Position numbers and translations under genes: made by a program. Positions 16,341 through 24,719 of a stretch of DNA of 64,000 bases are shown in pieces. The notes below the pieces were generated by a model. It ran no database searches. It was given only the letters and a program-made list of their open reading frames with translations, and was not told where the DNA came from. Source of the DNA: JAWOJB01 sp046484325 (lineage in GTDB: Bacteria > Actinomycetota > Acidimicrobiia > Spongiisociales > ZC4RG35); the NCBI GenBank assembly GCA_046484325.1, contig JAWOJB010000028.1, forward strand, positions 1 through 64,000, written 5' to 3'. How positions within the stretch are numbered: position 1 is the stretch's first letter; each line of letters opens with the position of its first letter.

Positions 16341-18005
16341 TCACGCGAGCACCATCGCTGTCAGCATGTCGAGACGGACCTCGCCCCCCGTCAGTAGCCG
16401 CCGGTGGAAGTCGGCGAGGTCGAAGGAAGCCCCCCGCCGGCGCCGGTCCTCGTCCCGCAGACCGAGGATCTCGCGTTCACCCACCTTGTACGAGATCGCC
16501 TGACCGGGCCATCCCAGATACCGGGTGACCTCGCTGACCGCGTACTCCGGGAGCTGGAGGGCGACCTCCGACATCATCCGCACCGCCTGGTCGAAATCCC
16601 AGCGGCCGCCCCCCACTGCCGGAGCAGCCTCCGGGATCGGGAGGTCGAGGTGGCAGCCGAGGTCGACCACCACCCGGCATGCCCGCAGGAGCTGGGAGGC
16701 GAGCATGCCGAAGCGATACTCCGGGAGTTCGAAATACCCGAGTTCGTCCATCAACCGCTCGGTGTAGAGCGCCCATCCCTCGCCGTAGCCCGAATACCAG
16801 ATCAGCGCCCGGTGGGCGCGGCTCAGCCGATCGCCCTGCGCCAGGGAGGTGCCCACCTGCAGGTGGTGGCCGGGGAACCCCTCGTGATAGGCGGTGGAAA
16901 CCTCCTGGTAGAGCGGGATGAGCTGCTGGTCGGCCGGGATCGCGTACCAGATCCCCCCCGGCCGAGAGAAGTCCTCGGAGGGAGGCAGGTAGTACGCCCC
17001 GAGGGCGCCGCCCTCGGCGGCCAGGTTCACGGTCAGGGTGCGGATCCGGGGGTCGACATCGAAGTGAGGGCCATCGAGCTCGGCGAGGGCGCGGTCCTGA
17101 CGTTCCTGCACGAATGCCAGGAAGGCCTCCCGGGTCGGCGCGGCCCGCGCCGGATCCGACTCGAGCAGATCCGCCACCTCCCGGATCGATCCACCGGGGA
17201 GGATCCGCTCACCGACCAGCCGCATCTCGCTGCGAATCCGGTCGATCTCGTCCCAACCCCAGTGGTACACCTCGTCGGGATCGATCGTCATCCCGAGAAA
17301 CTCGTCGGCGGCCCGAAGGTACCGCTCCAGGCCGACACCGTCGGCCTCCGGGGCCGACGGCAGGTAGATCTGCTCGAGATAGCTTGCGAAATCGGTGACA
17401 CCCCGCCTCCCCTCGTCGAGGGCAGAGGCAAGCCGCTCCGATGGGATCGGCGACCCTGCCTCGGCCAGATGCTCGGGAAGCGCGCTCCACGACGATCGCT
17501 CGCCGGTGAGCACGGCGGCCTGATCGAGGACCGAAACCACCTGCCGGCGGGCAACGAGACGTCCGCTGCTGCGGCCCTGCTCGAGGGTATCCCGGTACCC
17601 GGCGAGCATCCCGCCCACCGTCTCCAGCCGCGCACAGATCGCCTCCCAGTGTTCGGCCGTCACCGCCGGCGCGATGTCGAAGATCTCGCGGGTGTCGTGG
17701 AACGGGCCGGTCATGTGGCTGAGGTCCAGCTGATGATCACGGTGGTCGTACCGCTCCAGGTACTCCGCCAACCAGGCGTCGAGCACGCGGGCGGCGTGCC
17801 GTCTCCACTGATCCGGATGGTCGAGCTCGGGGGTGAGCTCTGCCCGGGTACGGGTCGCCAGATCGGCCCGAGCGGCATGACCATCGGGCGAGACGTCGTC
17901 CCAGCGATCGTCGAAGCCGGGAATCCCCAGACTGGTGGCCAGCGTGGGGGTGAGGGCAACGAGCTCGTCCACGAACCGGTCGGCGACCCCGAACGCATCT
18001 GCCAT
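16341..18005 (-). CDS. DUF885 zinc metallopeptidase-like protein (first copy)
   Basis: 554 residues, usual for DUF885. The metal site is His374-Glu375...His380-His381 (YHEGFPGHHLQ), with the downstream GYGEGWALYTERLMDELG block and YLGWPGQAISYKVGE near residue 500. No signal peptide is present, so the protein is probably cytoplasmic. The family belongs to the gluzincin-like group and several members are reported peptidases; the substrate is unknown. The ATG was chosen from the start of the conserved domain and the TAGGCT hexamer 8 nt upstream. It abuts the tryptophanase-family gene tail to tail. A second DUF885 gene lies at 32515-34185. Confidence 0.87.
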   Translation of the reverse strand: MADAFGVADRFVDELVALTPTLATSLGIPGFDDRWDDVSPDGHAARADLATRTRAELTPELDHPDQWRRHAARVLDAWLAEYLERYDHRDHQLDLSHMTGPFHDTREIFDIAPAVTAEHWEAICARLETVGGMLAGYRDTLEQGRSSGRLVARRQVVSVLDQAAVLTGERSSWSALPEHLAEAGSPIPSERLASALDEGRRGVTDFASYLEQIYLPSAPEADGVGLERYLRAADEFLGMTIDPDEVYHWGWDEIDRIRSEMRLVGERILPGGSIREVADLLESDPARAAPTREAFLAFVQERQDRALAELDGPHFDVDPRIRTLTVNLAAEGGALGAYYLPPSEDFSRPGGIWYAIPADQQLIPLYQEVSTAYHEGFPGHHLQVGTSLAQGDRLSRAHRALIWYSGYGEGWALYTERLMDELGYFELPEYRFGMLASQLLRACRVVVDLGCHLDLPIPEAAPAVGGGRWDFDQAVRMMSEVALQLPEYAVSEVTRYLGWPGQAISYKVGEREILGLRDEDRRRRGASFDLADFHRRLLTGGEVRLDMLTAMVLA

Positions 18006-18013
18006 GGTCGGGC

Positions 18014-18019
18014 AGCCTA
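18014..18019 (-). promoter_or_regulatory. -10 hexamer of DUF885 gene
   Basis: TAGGCT, 8 nt before the ATG at 18005. It lies only 13 bp from the oppositely facing hexamer of the kinase gene. Confidence 0.45.
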
Positions 18020-18032
18020 TCCGGCCCGGAGG

Positions 18033-18038
18033 TACCCT
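18033..18038 (+). promoter_or_regulatory. -10 hexamer of phosphotransferase gene
   Basis: TACCCT, 6 nt before the ATG at 18045. Confidence 0.55.
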
Positions 18039-18044
18039 CGAACC

Positions 18045-19115
18045 ATGGTCGACCACCCCGTCCCCGAGCTGATCGACGTCCGACCCGACGAGCGGTTCGC
18101 TCCGGACCGGTTGACCGAGTGGATCCGGGGGCGGGTCCCCGGATCCGATCGGCCGCTGACCGTGCTCCAGTTCGCCAGGGGAAAGGCCAACCTCACCTTC
18201 CTCCTGCGGTTCGGCGACGGCGACGAGGCGCTCGAGTACGTGCTGCGACGGCCACCACTGGGACCCGTGGCGCCGGGGTCGCACGACATGAGCCGCGAGT
18301 ACCGGGTGCTGTCGACCCTCTGGCAGGCCTTCCCATATGCGGCGCGGGCGTACGCCTTCTGCGACGACGAGGCGGTGATCGGCGCCCCCTTCTTCGTGAT
18401 GGAGCGGAAGCACGGAGTGGTCGTGCAAGGAACGGTTCCGCCCGAGTTCGGATCGGGGGCGGATGCCGTGGCCAATCGCTCGCTCAGCGAGGTGGTCGTC
18501 GACACGCTCGCCGAGTTCCACGCGGTCGACCCCGAGGCGGCCGGCCTGGGCGACCTCGGCCGGCCGGAAGGGTTCCTGCGGCGCCAGGTCGAGGGTTGGA
18601 TCGAGCGCTGGCACCGCGCCAAGCACGAGGAGAACCGGGTGGCCGACGAAATCGCGGAGTGGTTGAGCGAGCGGATCCCCGACAGCGGGGCGGTGAGCCT
18701 GCTCCACAACGACTGGCGGCTCGACAACATGGCGGTGGCCGAGGACGACCCCGGCCGCTGCGTCGCCGTCTACGACTGGGACATGGCGACCCGGGGCGAC
18801 CCGCTGGCCGATCTGGGCACCGTGATGGCCGTCTGGTACGACGCCGGCGAGATGCCCGCCTCCCTCAACCCGATGCCCACCGTCGCCCCCGGGTTCATGA
18901 CCCGCGACGAGGCCATCGAGCGCTACGCCGAGCGATCGGGTCGGGACCTCTCGCAGGTGGACTGGTACGTGGTGTTCGGAACCTTCAAGCTCGCCGTGGT
19001 GATCCAGCAGATCTACATCCGCTGGCTGCGGGGCCAGACGAAGGACGAGCGGTTCGCCGTGATGGGCGAGGGAGCCCGGCGGCTGTTCCAACTGGCCGCC
19101 GAGCGACGGAGCTGA
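18045..19115 (+). CDS. Phosphotransferase (APH/ACAD10-like kinase) family protein
   Basis: 356 residues. Protein-kinase-like fold: FARGKANLTFLLRF and YVLRRPPLGPVAPGSHDMSREYRV at the nucleotide side, FVMERKHGVVV in the hinge, the catalytic loop LLHNDWRLDNM (HxDxxxxN, about residue 222-231) and the metal motif YDWDMATRGDPLADLG. This matches the acyl-CoA-associated APH family whose eukaryotic relative is the ACAD10/11 kinase domain, which phosphorylates 4-hydroxyacyl-CoAs. In this lipid-degrading gene background that is a plausible role. The upstream frame is a shadow of DUF885. Confidence 0.87.
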   Translation: MVDHPVPELIDVRPDERFAPDRLTEWIRGRVPGSDRPLTVLQFARGKANLTFLLRFGDGDEALEYVLRRPPLGPVAPGSHDMSREYRVLSTLWQAFPYAARAYAFCDDEAVIGAPFFVMERKHGVVVQGTVPPEFGSGADAVANRSLSEVVVDTLAEFHAVDPEAAGLGDLGRPEGFLRRQVEGWIERWHRAKHEENRVADEIAEWLSERIPDSGAVSLLHNDWRLDNMAVAEDDPGRCVAVYDWDMATRGDPLADLGTVMAVWYDAGEMPASLNPMPTVAPGFMTRDEAIERYAERSGRDLSQVDWYVVFGTFKLAVVIQQIYIRWLRGQTKDERFAVMGEGARRLFQLAAERRS

Positions 19116-19130
19116 CCCGGCCGGCCGTTC

Positions 19131-19171
19131 ATTGAGCAGGCATGTGGCCCACGCCCTCGTGGTTGCTCAAT
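19131..19171 (+). repeat. 41-bp repeat with ATTGAGCA/TGCTCAAT ends, copy 1
   Basis: Perfect 8-bp inverted termini (19131-19138 and 19164-19171) enclose a C-rich core. It matches the copy at 55352-55392 at 29 of 41 positions with no gap. It sits between convergent genes and overlaps the stop codon of the LLM gene at 19167. Confidence 0.6.
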
Positions 19172-20120
19172 CATCGGCCGGTCGTGCACCTGCGAGCAGA
19201 CCCAGCACTCGGCGTCCGCCGGGATCGTCGGCGGTCGCGGGGACGATCGCCGGCTCGACGCCCGCCTCCCGGTACGTCGCGATCCGGGCGAGTAGCGCCG
19301 CCGCCGAGCCGTAGGCGGTGACCGACTCGAGCATCTCCTCGGGTACGGCCGCGGCCAGTTCGCGCACCGGGCGCCCGGAGCGGGCATCGGCCACGAGGTC
19401 GCCGAAGCCCGCCTCTTCGAACATCGCTGCGTACCCTGGCGCGCCCAGGTAGAGGGCGAGTTGGGCCGAGAGCTGCCCTCGGGTGCCCGGCCCCGGCTCG
19501 AGGGCGGCGACCACCCAGGCGGTGACCGCCGGCTCGACATGGTCGGTGGCGGTGGCGGCATCGGCCACCTGCCGGCGGATCCGTCGGGCCTGGTCGGGGG
19601 TCACCAGGTTCACGACCACCCGGTCTCCCCACTCGGCGGCGACCCGGATCATCCTCGGCCCGAAGCCGGCGATGGTGATGTGAGAGGGTTGGGGACCGAG
19701 CGCGGAGCGAAACCTGCGGTGGCTCCGCTCCCCGGCCAGGAGCCTCCGGACCTCGCCGACCACGTGCGCCATCCGCTGCGGCTCTTCGCCCCAACGCCGA
19801 CCGTGCCACCCGTCGACCACGGCGGGAGTGGAGGCACCCAGCGCCAGACGGGCCGGTCGGTCACCGAGCACCGCCACCGACGCCACCCCGCGAGCAAGCG
19901 ACACGGGGTCACGGACACCGGCAGCCAGCGGACCGACACACAGAGTCAACCGGGTGCGAGCGGCCAGTGCACCGGCCAGGGCGAAGGCGTCGAAATGCAG
20001 CATCTCCCCGATCCAGAGCTCGTGGAAGCCGAGCCGGTCCGCCTCGAGGGCGACATCGATCGCCTCCCCAGCCGGCCGGTCGAGCCAGAACGGGAGGACC
20101 ACGGCGGGAGCAGCGTGCAC
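19167..20120 (-). CDS. LLM class flavin/F420-dependent oxidoreductase
   Basis: 317 residues, a luciferase-like TIM barrel. Landmarks are LGFHELWIGEMLHFDAFALAGALA (about 32-55), LALGASTPAVVDGWHGRRW and ITIAGFGPRMIRVAAEWGDRVVVNLVTP, the pattern of F420-dependent enzymes. The GTG at 20120 starts the conserved N terminus (VHAAPAVVLPFWLDRP); a weak CATCAT hexamer lies 7 nt upstream. It diverges from the pabB-pabC gene. The substrate is unknown. Confidence 0.83.
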   Translation of the reverse strand: MHAAPAVVLPFWLDRPAGEAIDVALEADRLGFHELWIGEMLHFDAFALAGALAARTRLTLCVGPLAAGVRDPVSLARGVASVAVLGDRPARLALGASTPAVVDGWHGRRWGEEPQRMAHVVGEVRRLLAGERSHRRFRSALGPQPSHITIAGFGPRMIRVAAEWGDRVVVNLVTPDQARRIRRQVADAATATDHVEPAVTAWVVAALEPGPGTRGQLSAQLALYLGAPGYAAMFEEAGFGDLVADARSGRPVRELAAAVPEEMLESVTAYGSAAALLARIATYREAGVEPAIVPATADDPGGRRVLGLLAGARPADD

Positions 20121-20171
20121 AGGCCCGATGATGCCAGGGCCGAGGCCCGGCGGCGGTCTCGATCGCGGCCG

Positions 20172-20177
20172 TAACCT
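20172..20177 (+). promoter_or_regulatory. -10 hexamer of pabB-pabC fusion gene
   Basis: TAACCT, 6 nt before the ATG at 20184. Confidence 0.5.
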
Positions 20178-20183
20178 GCCGAC

Positions 20184-21959
20184 ATGCCCGCCAGCCGGTT
20201 CGATGACCTCCGCCCGACGCGCCGGCGTTCGTTCGCCCTCGGGCCCGTCCGCGAGACCCTGGTCGCCACCGGTGTCCACGAGGTCCGAGCCGTCGTCGAT
20301 GCCGCCGCCGCCCGGGTGCACGGCGGGAGCTGGGTCGCCGGGTATGTGGCCTACGACGCAGCCCCCGCCTTCGACTCCCGGCTGCGGGTGCCGGGACGGC
20401 CGGCTCCGGCCTTCGCCCATCTCCCGCCTGCGTGGTTCGCCGTGTCGGACGCGCGCGTGCCGGCTCCAGATCTCCCGTCGAGTGGGCACACCGTCGGACC
20501 CTGGCGGCCGACTGTCGGACGCGACCGCTACCGGGAGGACGTCGAGGTCATCCGGCGCCTCATCGAGGCCGGCGCGACCTATCAGGTCAATCACACCTTC
20601 CGGCTCGACGCCGACCTGACGGGATCGGTCGAATCGTTCTACCGGGATCTCACCCGCTCGCAGCAAGGGGGTTACGGCGCCCTCCTCGACACCGGTCGGT
20701 GGGTCATCGCCTCCGCCTCGCCCGAGCTCTTCTTCGAGTGGCGACTGGGATCCGTGACGATGCGGCCGATGAAGGGGACGATTCGCCGGGGAGTCGACCC
20801 CGACTCGGACCTCGAACGACGGCGGACGCTCGAGAGCTCGGAGAAGGACCGGGCGGAGAACCTCATGATCGTGGACATGGTGCGCAACGACCTGGGCCGG
20901 ATCTGCGAGGTCGGATCGATCGACGTCCCGGCCGTATTCGCCACGGAGAAGTACGACACCGTGTGGCAGCTGACCTCGACCGTCACCGGGCGCCCGCGGG
21001 CCGGGGTGTCTCTCGGCGACGCCTTCGCAGCCTTGTTCCCATCCGCTTCGGTCACCGGGGCGCCCAAGGTGGCGGCGATGGACGTCATCGCACGGCTCGA
21101 AGACGAGCCCCGGGGTGTCTACTGCGGCGCCGTCGGGTACGGCGGCCCGGGACCGGAAGGACCCGAGTGGGCCTTCAATGTGGCGATCCGGACGGTCCTG
21201 ATCGACCGGGAACGGGGGTTGGCGAGATACGGAACGGGTGGTGGGGTCACGTGGGACTCGACCGCCGCCGGCGAATTCGAGGAGGCGATGCTCAAGGCGG
21301 CGGTTCTGTCGTTGCGCACCGCCGACTTCGCACTCCTCGAAACGATGCGCTGGACGCCGGGCTCGGGGATTCGCCGGCTCGCGGGTCACCTCGCCCGGCT
21401 CCGGCGGAGCGCCGAGCACTTCGACATTCCGCTGGATGTCGAGGAGGTGACGGCCCGGATCACCGCCTGTGTTTCGGGGGCCGCCGCTCCCCGCCGGGTC
21501 CGGCTGACGGTCGACCGGGAAGGACGGTGCCACGCCGTGGCCGACCAACCCCCGAAACCGCCCGCCGGGCCGGTCGTACTCGCCCTGGACGGGGTGCCCA
21601 TTGAGCGATCCGATCCGCTGCTTTATCACAAGACCACCAAACGATCGGTGTATGAGGAGGCGATCGCCCGGCACCCGGGAGCCGACGACGTGATCCTCGT
21701 CAACGACGACGGCGAGGTCACCGAGACGAGCATCGCCAACCTGCTCGTGCGCATCGGTGGGCGATGGTTCACGCCACCGGTTGGGGCGGGCTGCCTGCCG
21801 GGGGTGGCCAGAGCCTCGCTCGTGGCCGCAGGCGACGTCGAGGAGCGACCCATCACCGTCGAGGAGCTGCTCGCCGCCGAGGTGGTCGAGCGGGTCAACG
21901 CCCTCCGGGGCCGGGAGCGGTGCGCGATCGTGACCGACGCCGCGGCCAGATCCCGGTGA
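20184..21959 (+). CDS. pabB: Fused aminodeoxychorismate synthase component I and 4-amino-4-deoxychorismate lyase-like protein
   Basis: 591 residues in two parts. Residues about 80-375 are the chorismate-binding domain with the PabB-type lysine motif PMKGTIRRG (Lys197), ENLMIVDMVRNDLGRI, SVTGAPKVAAM and GTGGGVTWDS. Residues about 385-591 are a class IV aminotransferase-type PabC domain with Lys in LYHKTTKRSVYEEA and ETSIANLLVR. Together they convert chorismate to aminodeoxychorismate and then to 4-aminobenzoate plus pyruvate for folate. No glutamine amidotransferase (PabA) is visible in the window, so ammonia supply comes from elsewhere. The stop codon overlaps a 47-bp palindromic repeat. Confidence 0.92.
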   Translation: MPASRFDDLRPTRRRSFALGPVRETLVATGVHEVRAVVDAAAARVHGGSWVAGYVAYDAAPAFDSRLRVPGRPAPAFAHLPPAWFAVSDARVPAPDLPSSGHTVGPWRPTVGRDRYREDVEVIRRLIEAGATYQVNHTFRLDADLTGSVESFYRDLTRSQQGGYGALLDTGRWVIASASPELFFEWRLGSVTMRPMKGTIRRGVDPDSDLERRRTLESSEKDRAENLMIVDMVRNDLGRICEVGSIDVPAVFATEKYDTVWQLTSTVTGRPRAGVSLGDAFAALFPSASVTGAPKVAAMDVIARLEDEPRGVYCGAVGYGGPGPEGPEWAFNVAIRTVLIDRERGLARYGTGGGVTWDSTAAGEFEEAMLKAAVLSLRTADFALLETMRWTPGSGIRRLAGHLARLRRSAEHFDIPLDVEEVTARITACVSGAAAPRRVRLTVDREGRCHAVADQPPKPPAGPVVLALDGVPIERSDPLLYHKTTKRSVYEEAIARHPGADDVILVNDDGEVTETSIANLLVRIGGRWFTPPVGAGCLPGVARASLVAAGDVEERPITVEELLAAEVVERVNALRGRERCAIVTDAAARSR

Positions 21960-22005
21960 ACCGTGGGCCGGTGAACACGATCTTCGTGTTCCCCAGCCCT
22001 GGGTT
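21959..22005 (+). repeat. 47-bp near-palindromic repeat, unit A
   Basis: Begins AACCGTGGGCC and ends GCCCTGGGTT, with core GAACACGA-TCT-TCGTGTTC. The whole unit folds on itself with 18 of 22 pairs and a 3-nt loop. It sits between the convergent pabB-pabC and nitroreductase genes, where it could also serve as a bidirectional terminator. Related units lie at 38101-38147 and 48846-48928. Confidence 0.7.
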
Positions 22006-22017
22006 GGCCGTGGAGGC

Positions 22018-22683
22018 TCAGGTCTCCCGGTTGCCCCAGCGGTCCCAGTGGGTGACGGCGGGGAACGGCTTGCGGGGGGCCACGCCGAACGAGCCACGGG
22101 GGCGGCCCATGGGCACGAGAGCGACGATCTCGAAGCGGTCGGGGATCTCGAGCAGCGCCCGCAACCGATCCTGTCGGCTCCAGTAGACGGTCGTCAGCAC
22201 GGTGCCGATGCCGAGCGACCGTGCCGCCAGCATGAAGTTCTGGACCGCCGGGTAGACCGAGGCATAGAGCGGGCCGATCTCCACCGCTCCCTCCTCGTCG
22301 GAGGGGACCAGCGACACGAGCGGCATGATGAAGAGGACGAGCGCTGCGGCCGTCGCCAGGTGCTCGGCCAGGTAGCGGGAGGCCTCGACCCCTCGCAGGT
22401 AGGTCTGCTCGTCCTCCGCCGTGCGGAACCGGGGAAGCGACCGGAGCTGGGCGCGTTCCCAGCGCCGGTAGGCCTCGAGGTAGTGAGCCGCCACCGCCGT
22501 CTTGACCTCGGGGTCGGTTACGACCAGGTACTGCCAGGGCTGGCTGTTCCCGCCGCTCGGCGCCTGCTGCGCCGCTCGTAGACAGGTCTCGATCTCGTCC
22601 CTTGTCACCGGCTCCCCGGTGTACCGCCGGATCGCCCGGGTCGTGAGGATCCCCTCGTACAACCCGACCTGCTCAGCGGCCAT
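22018..22683 (-). CDS. Nitroreductase family FMN protein
   Basis: 221 residues. It opens YEGILTTRAIRRYTGEPVTRDEIETCLRAAQQAPSGGN-type residues, the FMN-binding Arg/Ser patch of the nitroreductase fold, and has the C-terminal PMGRPRGSFG loop. It reduces nitro, quinone or flavin-like substrates with NAD(P)H, or acts in dehydrogenation of aromatic or iodinated compounds. It is the third gene of an operon: its ATG overlaps the upstream crotonase stop by 11 nt. Confidence 0.88.
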   Translation of the reverse strand: MAAEQVGLYEGILTTRAIRRYTGEPVTRDEIETCLRAAQQAPSGGNSQPWQYLVVTDPEVKTAVAAHYLEAYRRWERAQLRSLPRFRTAEDEQTYLRGVEASRYLAEHLATAAALVLFIMPLVSLVPSDEEGAVEIGPLYASVYPAVQNFMLAARSLGIGTVLTTVYWSRQDRLRALLEIPDRFEIVALVPMGRPRGSFGVAPRKPFPAVTHWDRWGNRET

Positions 22684-23467
22684 GGAATCGGGGCTCCCTC
22701 CGCTCCCGGATGGCGGAGACGGCCTCGGCGTGATCCTCGCTCTGCATGGTCACGACCTCGTAGGCGGTGGCCACGTCGAACGCCACGTTGAGGGCCTCCT
22801 TCACCCACTTGTTCACGGACAGCTTGGTGAAGCGGACCGCCAGCGGGGCGCCATCGGCCAGCCGCCGGGCGAAAGCCATGGCCTCGGGGTCGAGGTCATC
22901 GGGCGGCACGACGTGGGTCACGAGTCCCATTCGGAGGGCGTCCGCAGCGCTGATCGGGTCACCGGTGAGGAGATAGCGCTTGGCGAGCGCCGGGCCCACC
23001 GCCAGCGGCCAGATCGCCGTGCCCCCATCCCCCGCCACGATGCCCACCCGCACGTGGGGGTCGCCGATGGTGGCGGTGTCGGCCATGAACACGGCGTCGC
23101 ACAGCAGCACGAGGGTGGCCGCCAAGCCCATCGCCGGCCCGTTCAGGGCCGCCACCACCGGGACCTCGACGTCGAGCAGATCCCAGATGAGCTGCTTCCC
23201 GGTTCGGCGCACGTGGTCGCGGCGCACCGGGTCGGCGAGGTCGGGAAACCAGGCGAAGTCACCCCCGGCCGAGAACGCCCGGCCTCGCCCGGTGAGCAGG
23301 ACTGCGCGAATCGACGGCGGCGGATCGCGGAGCCAGGAGACCAGGGCCGAGAGGTCGTCGTGGAGCCGGCCGTCGACGGCATTGACGTCGCTGCCCGGCC
23401 GGTCGATGACGGCCCTCAACACCGCGCCGGCCTGCTCGAGCTCGATCGTCGAGAGCGATGGGATCAC
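22673..23467 (-). CDS. Crotonase family protein (middle gene of TetR-linked operon)
   Basis: 264 residues. Oxyanion-hole segments are AFSAGGDFAWF (about residue 65-75) and NGPAMGLAATLVLLCD (about 109-124). Both catalytic glutamates of true enoyl-CoA hydratases are replaced (Thr/Ala in AATLVLLCD, His in GDPHVRVG), so a hydratase reaction is unlikely; another CoA-thioester reaction fits better. It starts GTG 13 nt after the stop of the upstream dehydrogenase-like gene, and ends inside the start of the nitroreductase gene. Confidence 0.83.
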   Translation of the reverse strand: MIPSLSTIELEQAGAVLRAVIDRPGSDVNAVDGRLHDDLSALVSWLRDPPPSIRAVLLTGRGRAFSAGGDFAWFPDLADPVRRDHVRRTGKQLIWDLLDVEVPVVAALNGPAMGLAATLVLLCDAVFMADTATIGDPHVRVGIVAGDGGTAIWPLAVGPALAKRYLLTGDPISAADALRMGLVTHVVPPDDLDPEAMAFARRLADGAPLAVRFTKLSVNKWVKEALNVAFDVATAYEVVTMQSEDHAEAVSAIRERREPRFHGR

Positions 23468-23480
23468 GAGGACCCGATGA

Positions 23481-24632
23481 TCACAGAGCCGAGACGTCGG
23501 TGTCGAGCCCGAGCAGGACCCTGCCCGTCACTTCCCAGGTGGGCTGGGCCACCATCATGTGCTGGGTGGCCGTATGGATGTCCCGGAAACGCTGCTGGAG
23601 CGGGCACGAGTCGTAGATCGAGGTGCCTCCCGCCGCCCGGTACATGGCATCGACCACCTCTGCGGAGCTTTCGACGGCGTGCGTGGCCGCCATCCGCAGG
23701 CGTGCCCTGACCCCGAGGTCAACCGCTCCCCCATCACACGCCCTCTGCCAGGCGGCGCCGACCTCGTCGGTCAGAAAGGCGCGAGCCGAGCCGAGCCGGG
23801 CCTCGGCCCGGGACAGGGCCTCCTGGACCGCCGGCCGGTCGGCGAGGGTGCGCTTGGAGCCGGTGGGAACCTTGTGCACGGCGAGGTCGAGAAGATCGTC
23901 GATGGCACCCCGGGCGACGCCGAGCGCAACGCCGGCGATTCCCAAGGCGAGCATCCCGAATGGGGGGAACGCGTACAGGGGAGCATCGCACCACGGTCCC
24001 TGCGCCTGCAACGAACAGGTCAGCTCGACGGGGACGAACTCGTCCTCGACCCGGAAGTCGTGGCTGCCGGTCCCCCGCAGGCCGCCGACGTGCCAGGTAT
24101 CGAGGATCGACACCCGCTCGGCCGGGAAGAAGATGGTCGTCACCGGACCGGCCGGGCCGGCCCCTCGATCGACCAGGCAGCCGGCGCTGATCCAGTCGGC
24201 GTGCAGGCTCCCACTGCCGAACGGCCACCACCCCCCGACCCGGAAGCCGCCCTCCGTCTCGACGGCCACGCCCTTCGGCGCGAACACCCCAGCGGTGAGG
24301 GTCTGGGCCCCCCGGGAGAACACCCGCCGTCCTCCGTCGAGCGGCAGGTAGGCGCCCCACAGAGCGGACGTGGAGGCGATCATGGTGACCCAACTGGCGG
24401 CGGCGTCGCCCCGCGCCACCCGTTCGAGCACCTCGACGATCACGAGTGGCGATGAAGCCGAACCTCCCAACTCCTCGGGCAGGCCCATGCCGGCCAGACC
24501 AGAGCCACGGATCGCATCGACGACCTCGTCGGAAAGCCGGCCGGCACGGTCGGCCGTCTCGGCGTGGGCGGCGGCCACCGACGCCAGCCGGTCTGCGGCG
24601 ATCCGGTGATCGGAGGGGGCGATGGTCTCCAT
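23481..24632 (-). CDS. Acyl-CoA dehydrogenase/flavin monooxygenase-like protein (HsaA/DszC type)
   Basis: 383 residues. The fold follows acyl-CoA dehydrogenases (LPEELGGSASSPLVIVEVLERVARGDAAASWV; TGSHDFRVEDEFVP), but the C-terminal half (ALGVARGAIDDLLDLA, YDSCPLQQRFRDIHTATQHMMV) is that of the group-D flavin monooxygenase subset and related two-component hydroxylases. The catalytic base glutamate of fatty acyl-CoA dehydrogenases is not evident at the C terminus. It is first in an operon with the crotonase and nitroreductase genes; the nitroreductase could supply reduced flavin. Two operator-like sites lie directly upstream, shared with the divergent tetR. Confidence 0.82.
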   Translation of the reverse strand: METIAPSDHRIAADRLASVAAAHAETADRAGRLSDEVVDAIRGSGLAGMGLPEELGGSASSPLVIVEVLERVARGDAAASWVTMIASTSALWGAYLPLDGGRRVFSRGAQTLTAGVFAPKGVAVETEGGFRVGGWWPFGSGSLHADWISAGCLVDRGAGPAGPVTTIFFPAERVSILDTWHVGGLRGTGSHDFRVEDEFVPVELTCSLQAQGPWCDAPLYAFPPFGMLALGIAGVALGVARGAIDDLLDLAVHKVPTGSKRTLADRPAVQEALSRAEARLGSARAFLTDEVGAAWQRACDGGAVDLGVRARLRMAATHAVESSAEVVDAMYRAAGGTSIYDSCPLQQRFRDIHTATQHMMVAQPTWEVTGRVLLGLDTDVSAL

Positions 24633-24685
24633 ATAGAACCGATCTCTCGTTATCAATCGTGAATATAGAGATGATCTCTTGTTTC
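24631..24685. promoter_or_regulatory. Duplicated operator candidate between the monooxygenase-like operon and tetR
   Basis: Two 23-bp direct copies, 24631-24653 and 24663-24685, share ATATAGA, GATCTCT and GTT at the same positions, with centres 32 bp apart (about three helical turns). The second copy contains a perfect dyad AGAGAT-g-ATCTCT (24667-24679); the first is the same dyad with mismatches. Copy 1 overlaps the start codon of the minus-strand gene. Placement between a TetR gene and its divergent neighbour makes it the likely TetR binding region. Confidence 0.6.
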
Positions 24686-24707
24686 GTCCAGTCGCCGGTG
24701 ACACCCC

Positions 24708-24713
24708 TACCCT
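24708..24713 (+). promoter_or_regulatory. -10 hexamer of tetR
   Basis: TACCCT, 6 nt before the ATG at 24720. The operator candidate lies 22-77 bp upstream of it. Confidence 0.5.
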
Positions 24714-24719
24714 GGCCCC

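Noticed and set aside
16404..18044. Long plus-strand open frame upstream of the phosphotransferase
   Set aside because: It is antisense to the DUF885 gene with Arg/Pro/Gly-rich shadow translation; the kinase domain begins at 18045 behind its own promoter.
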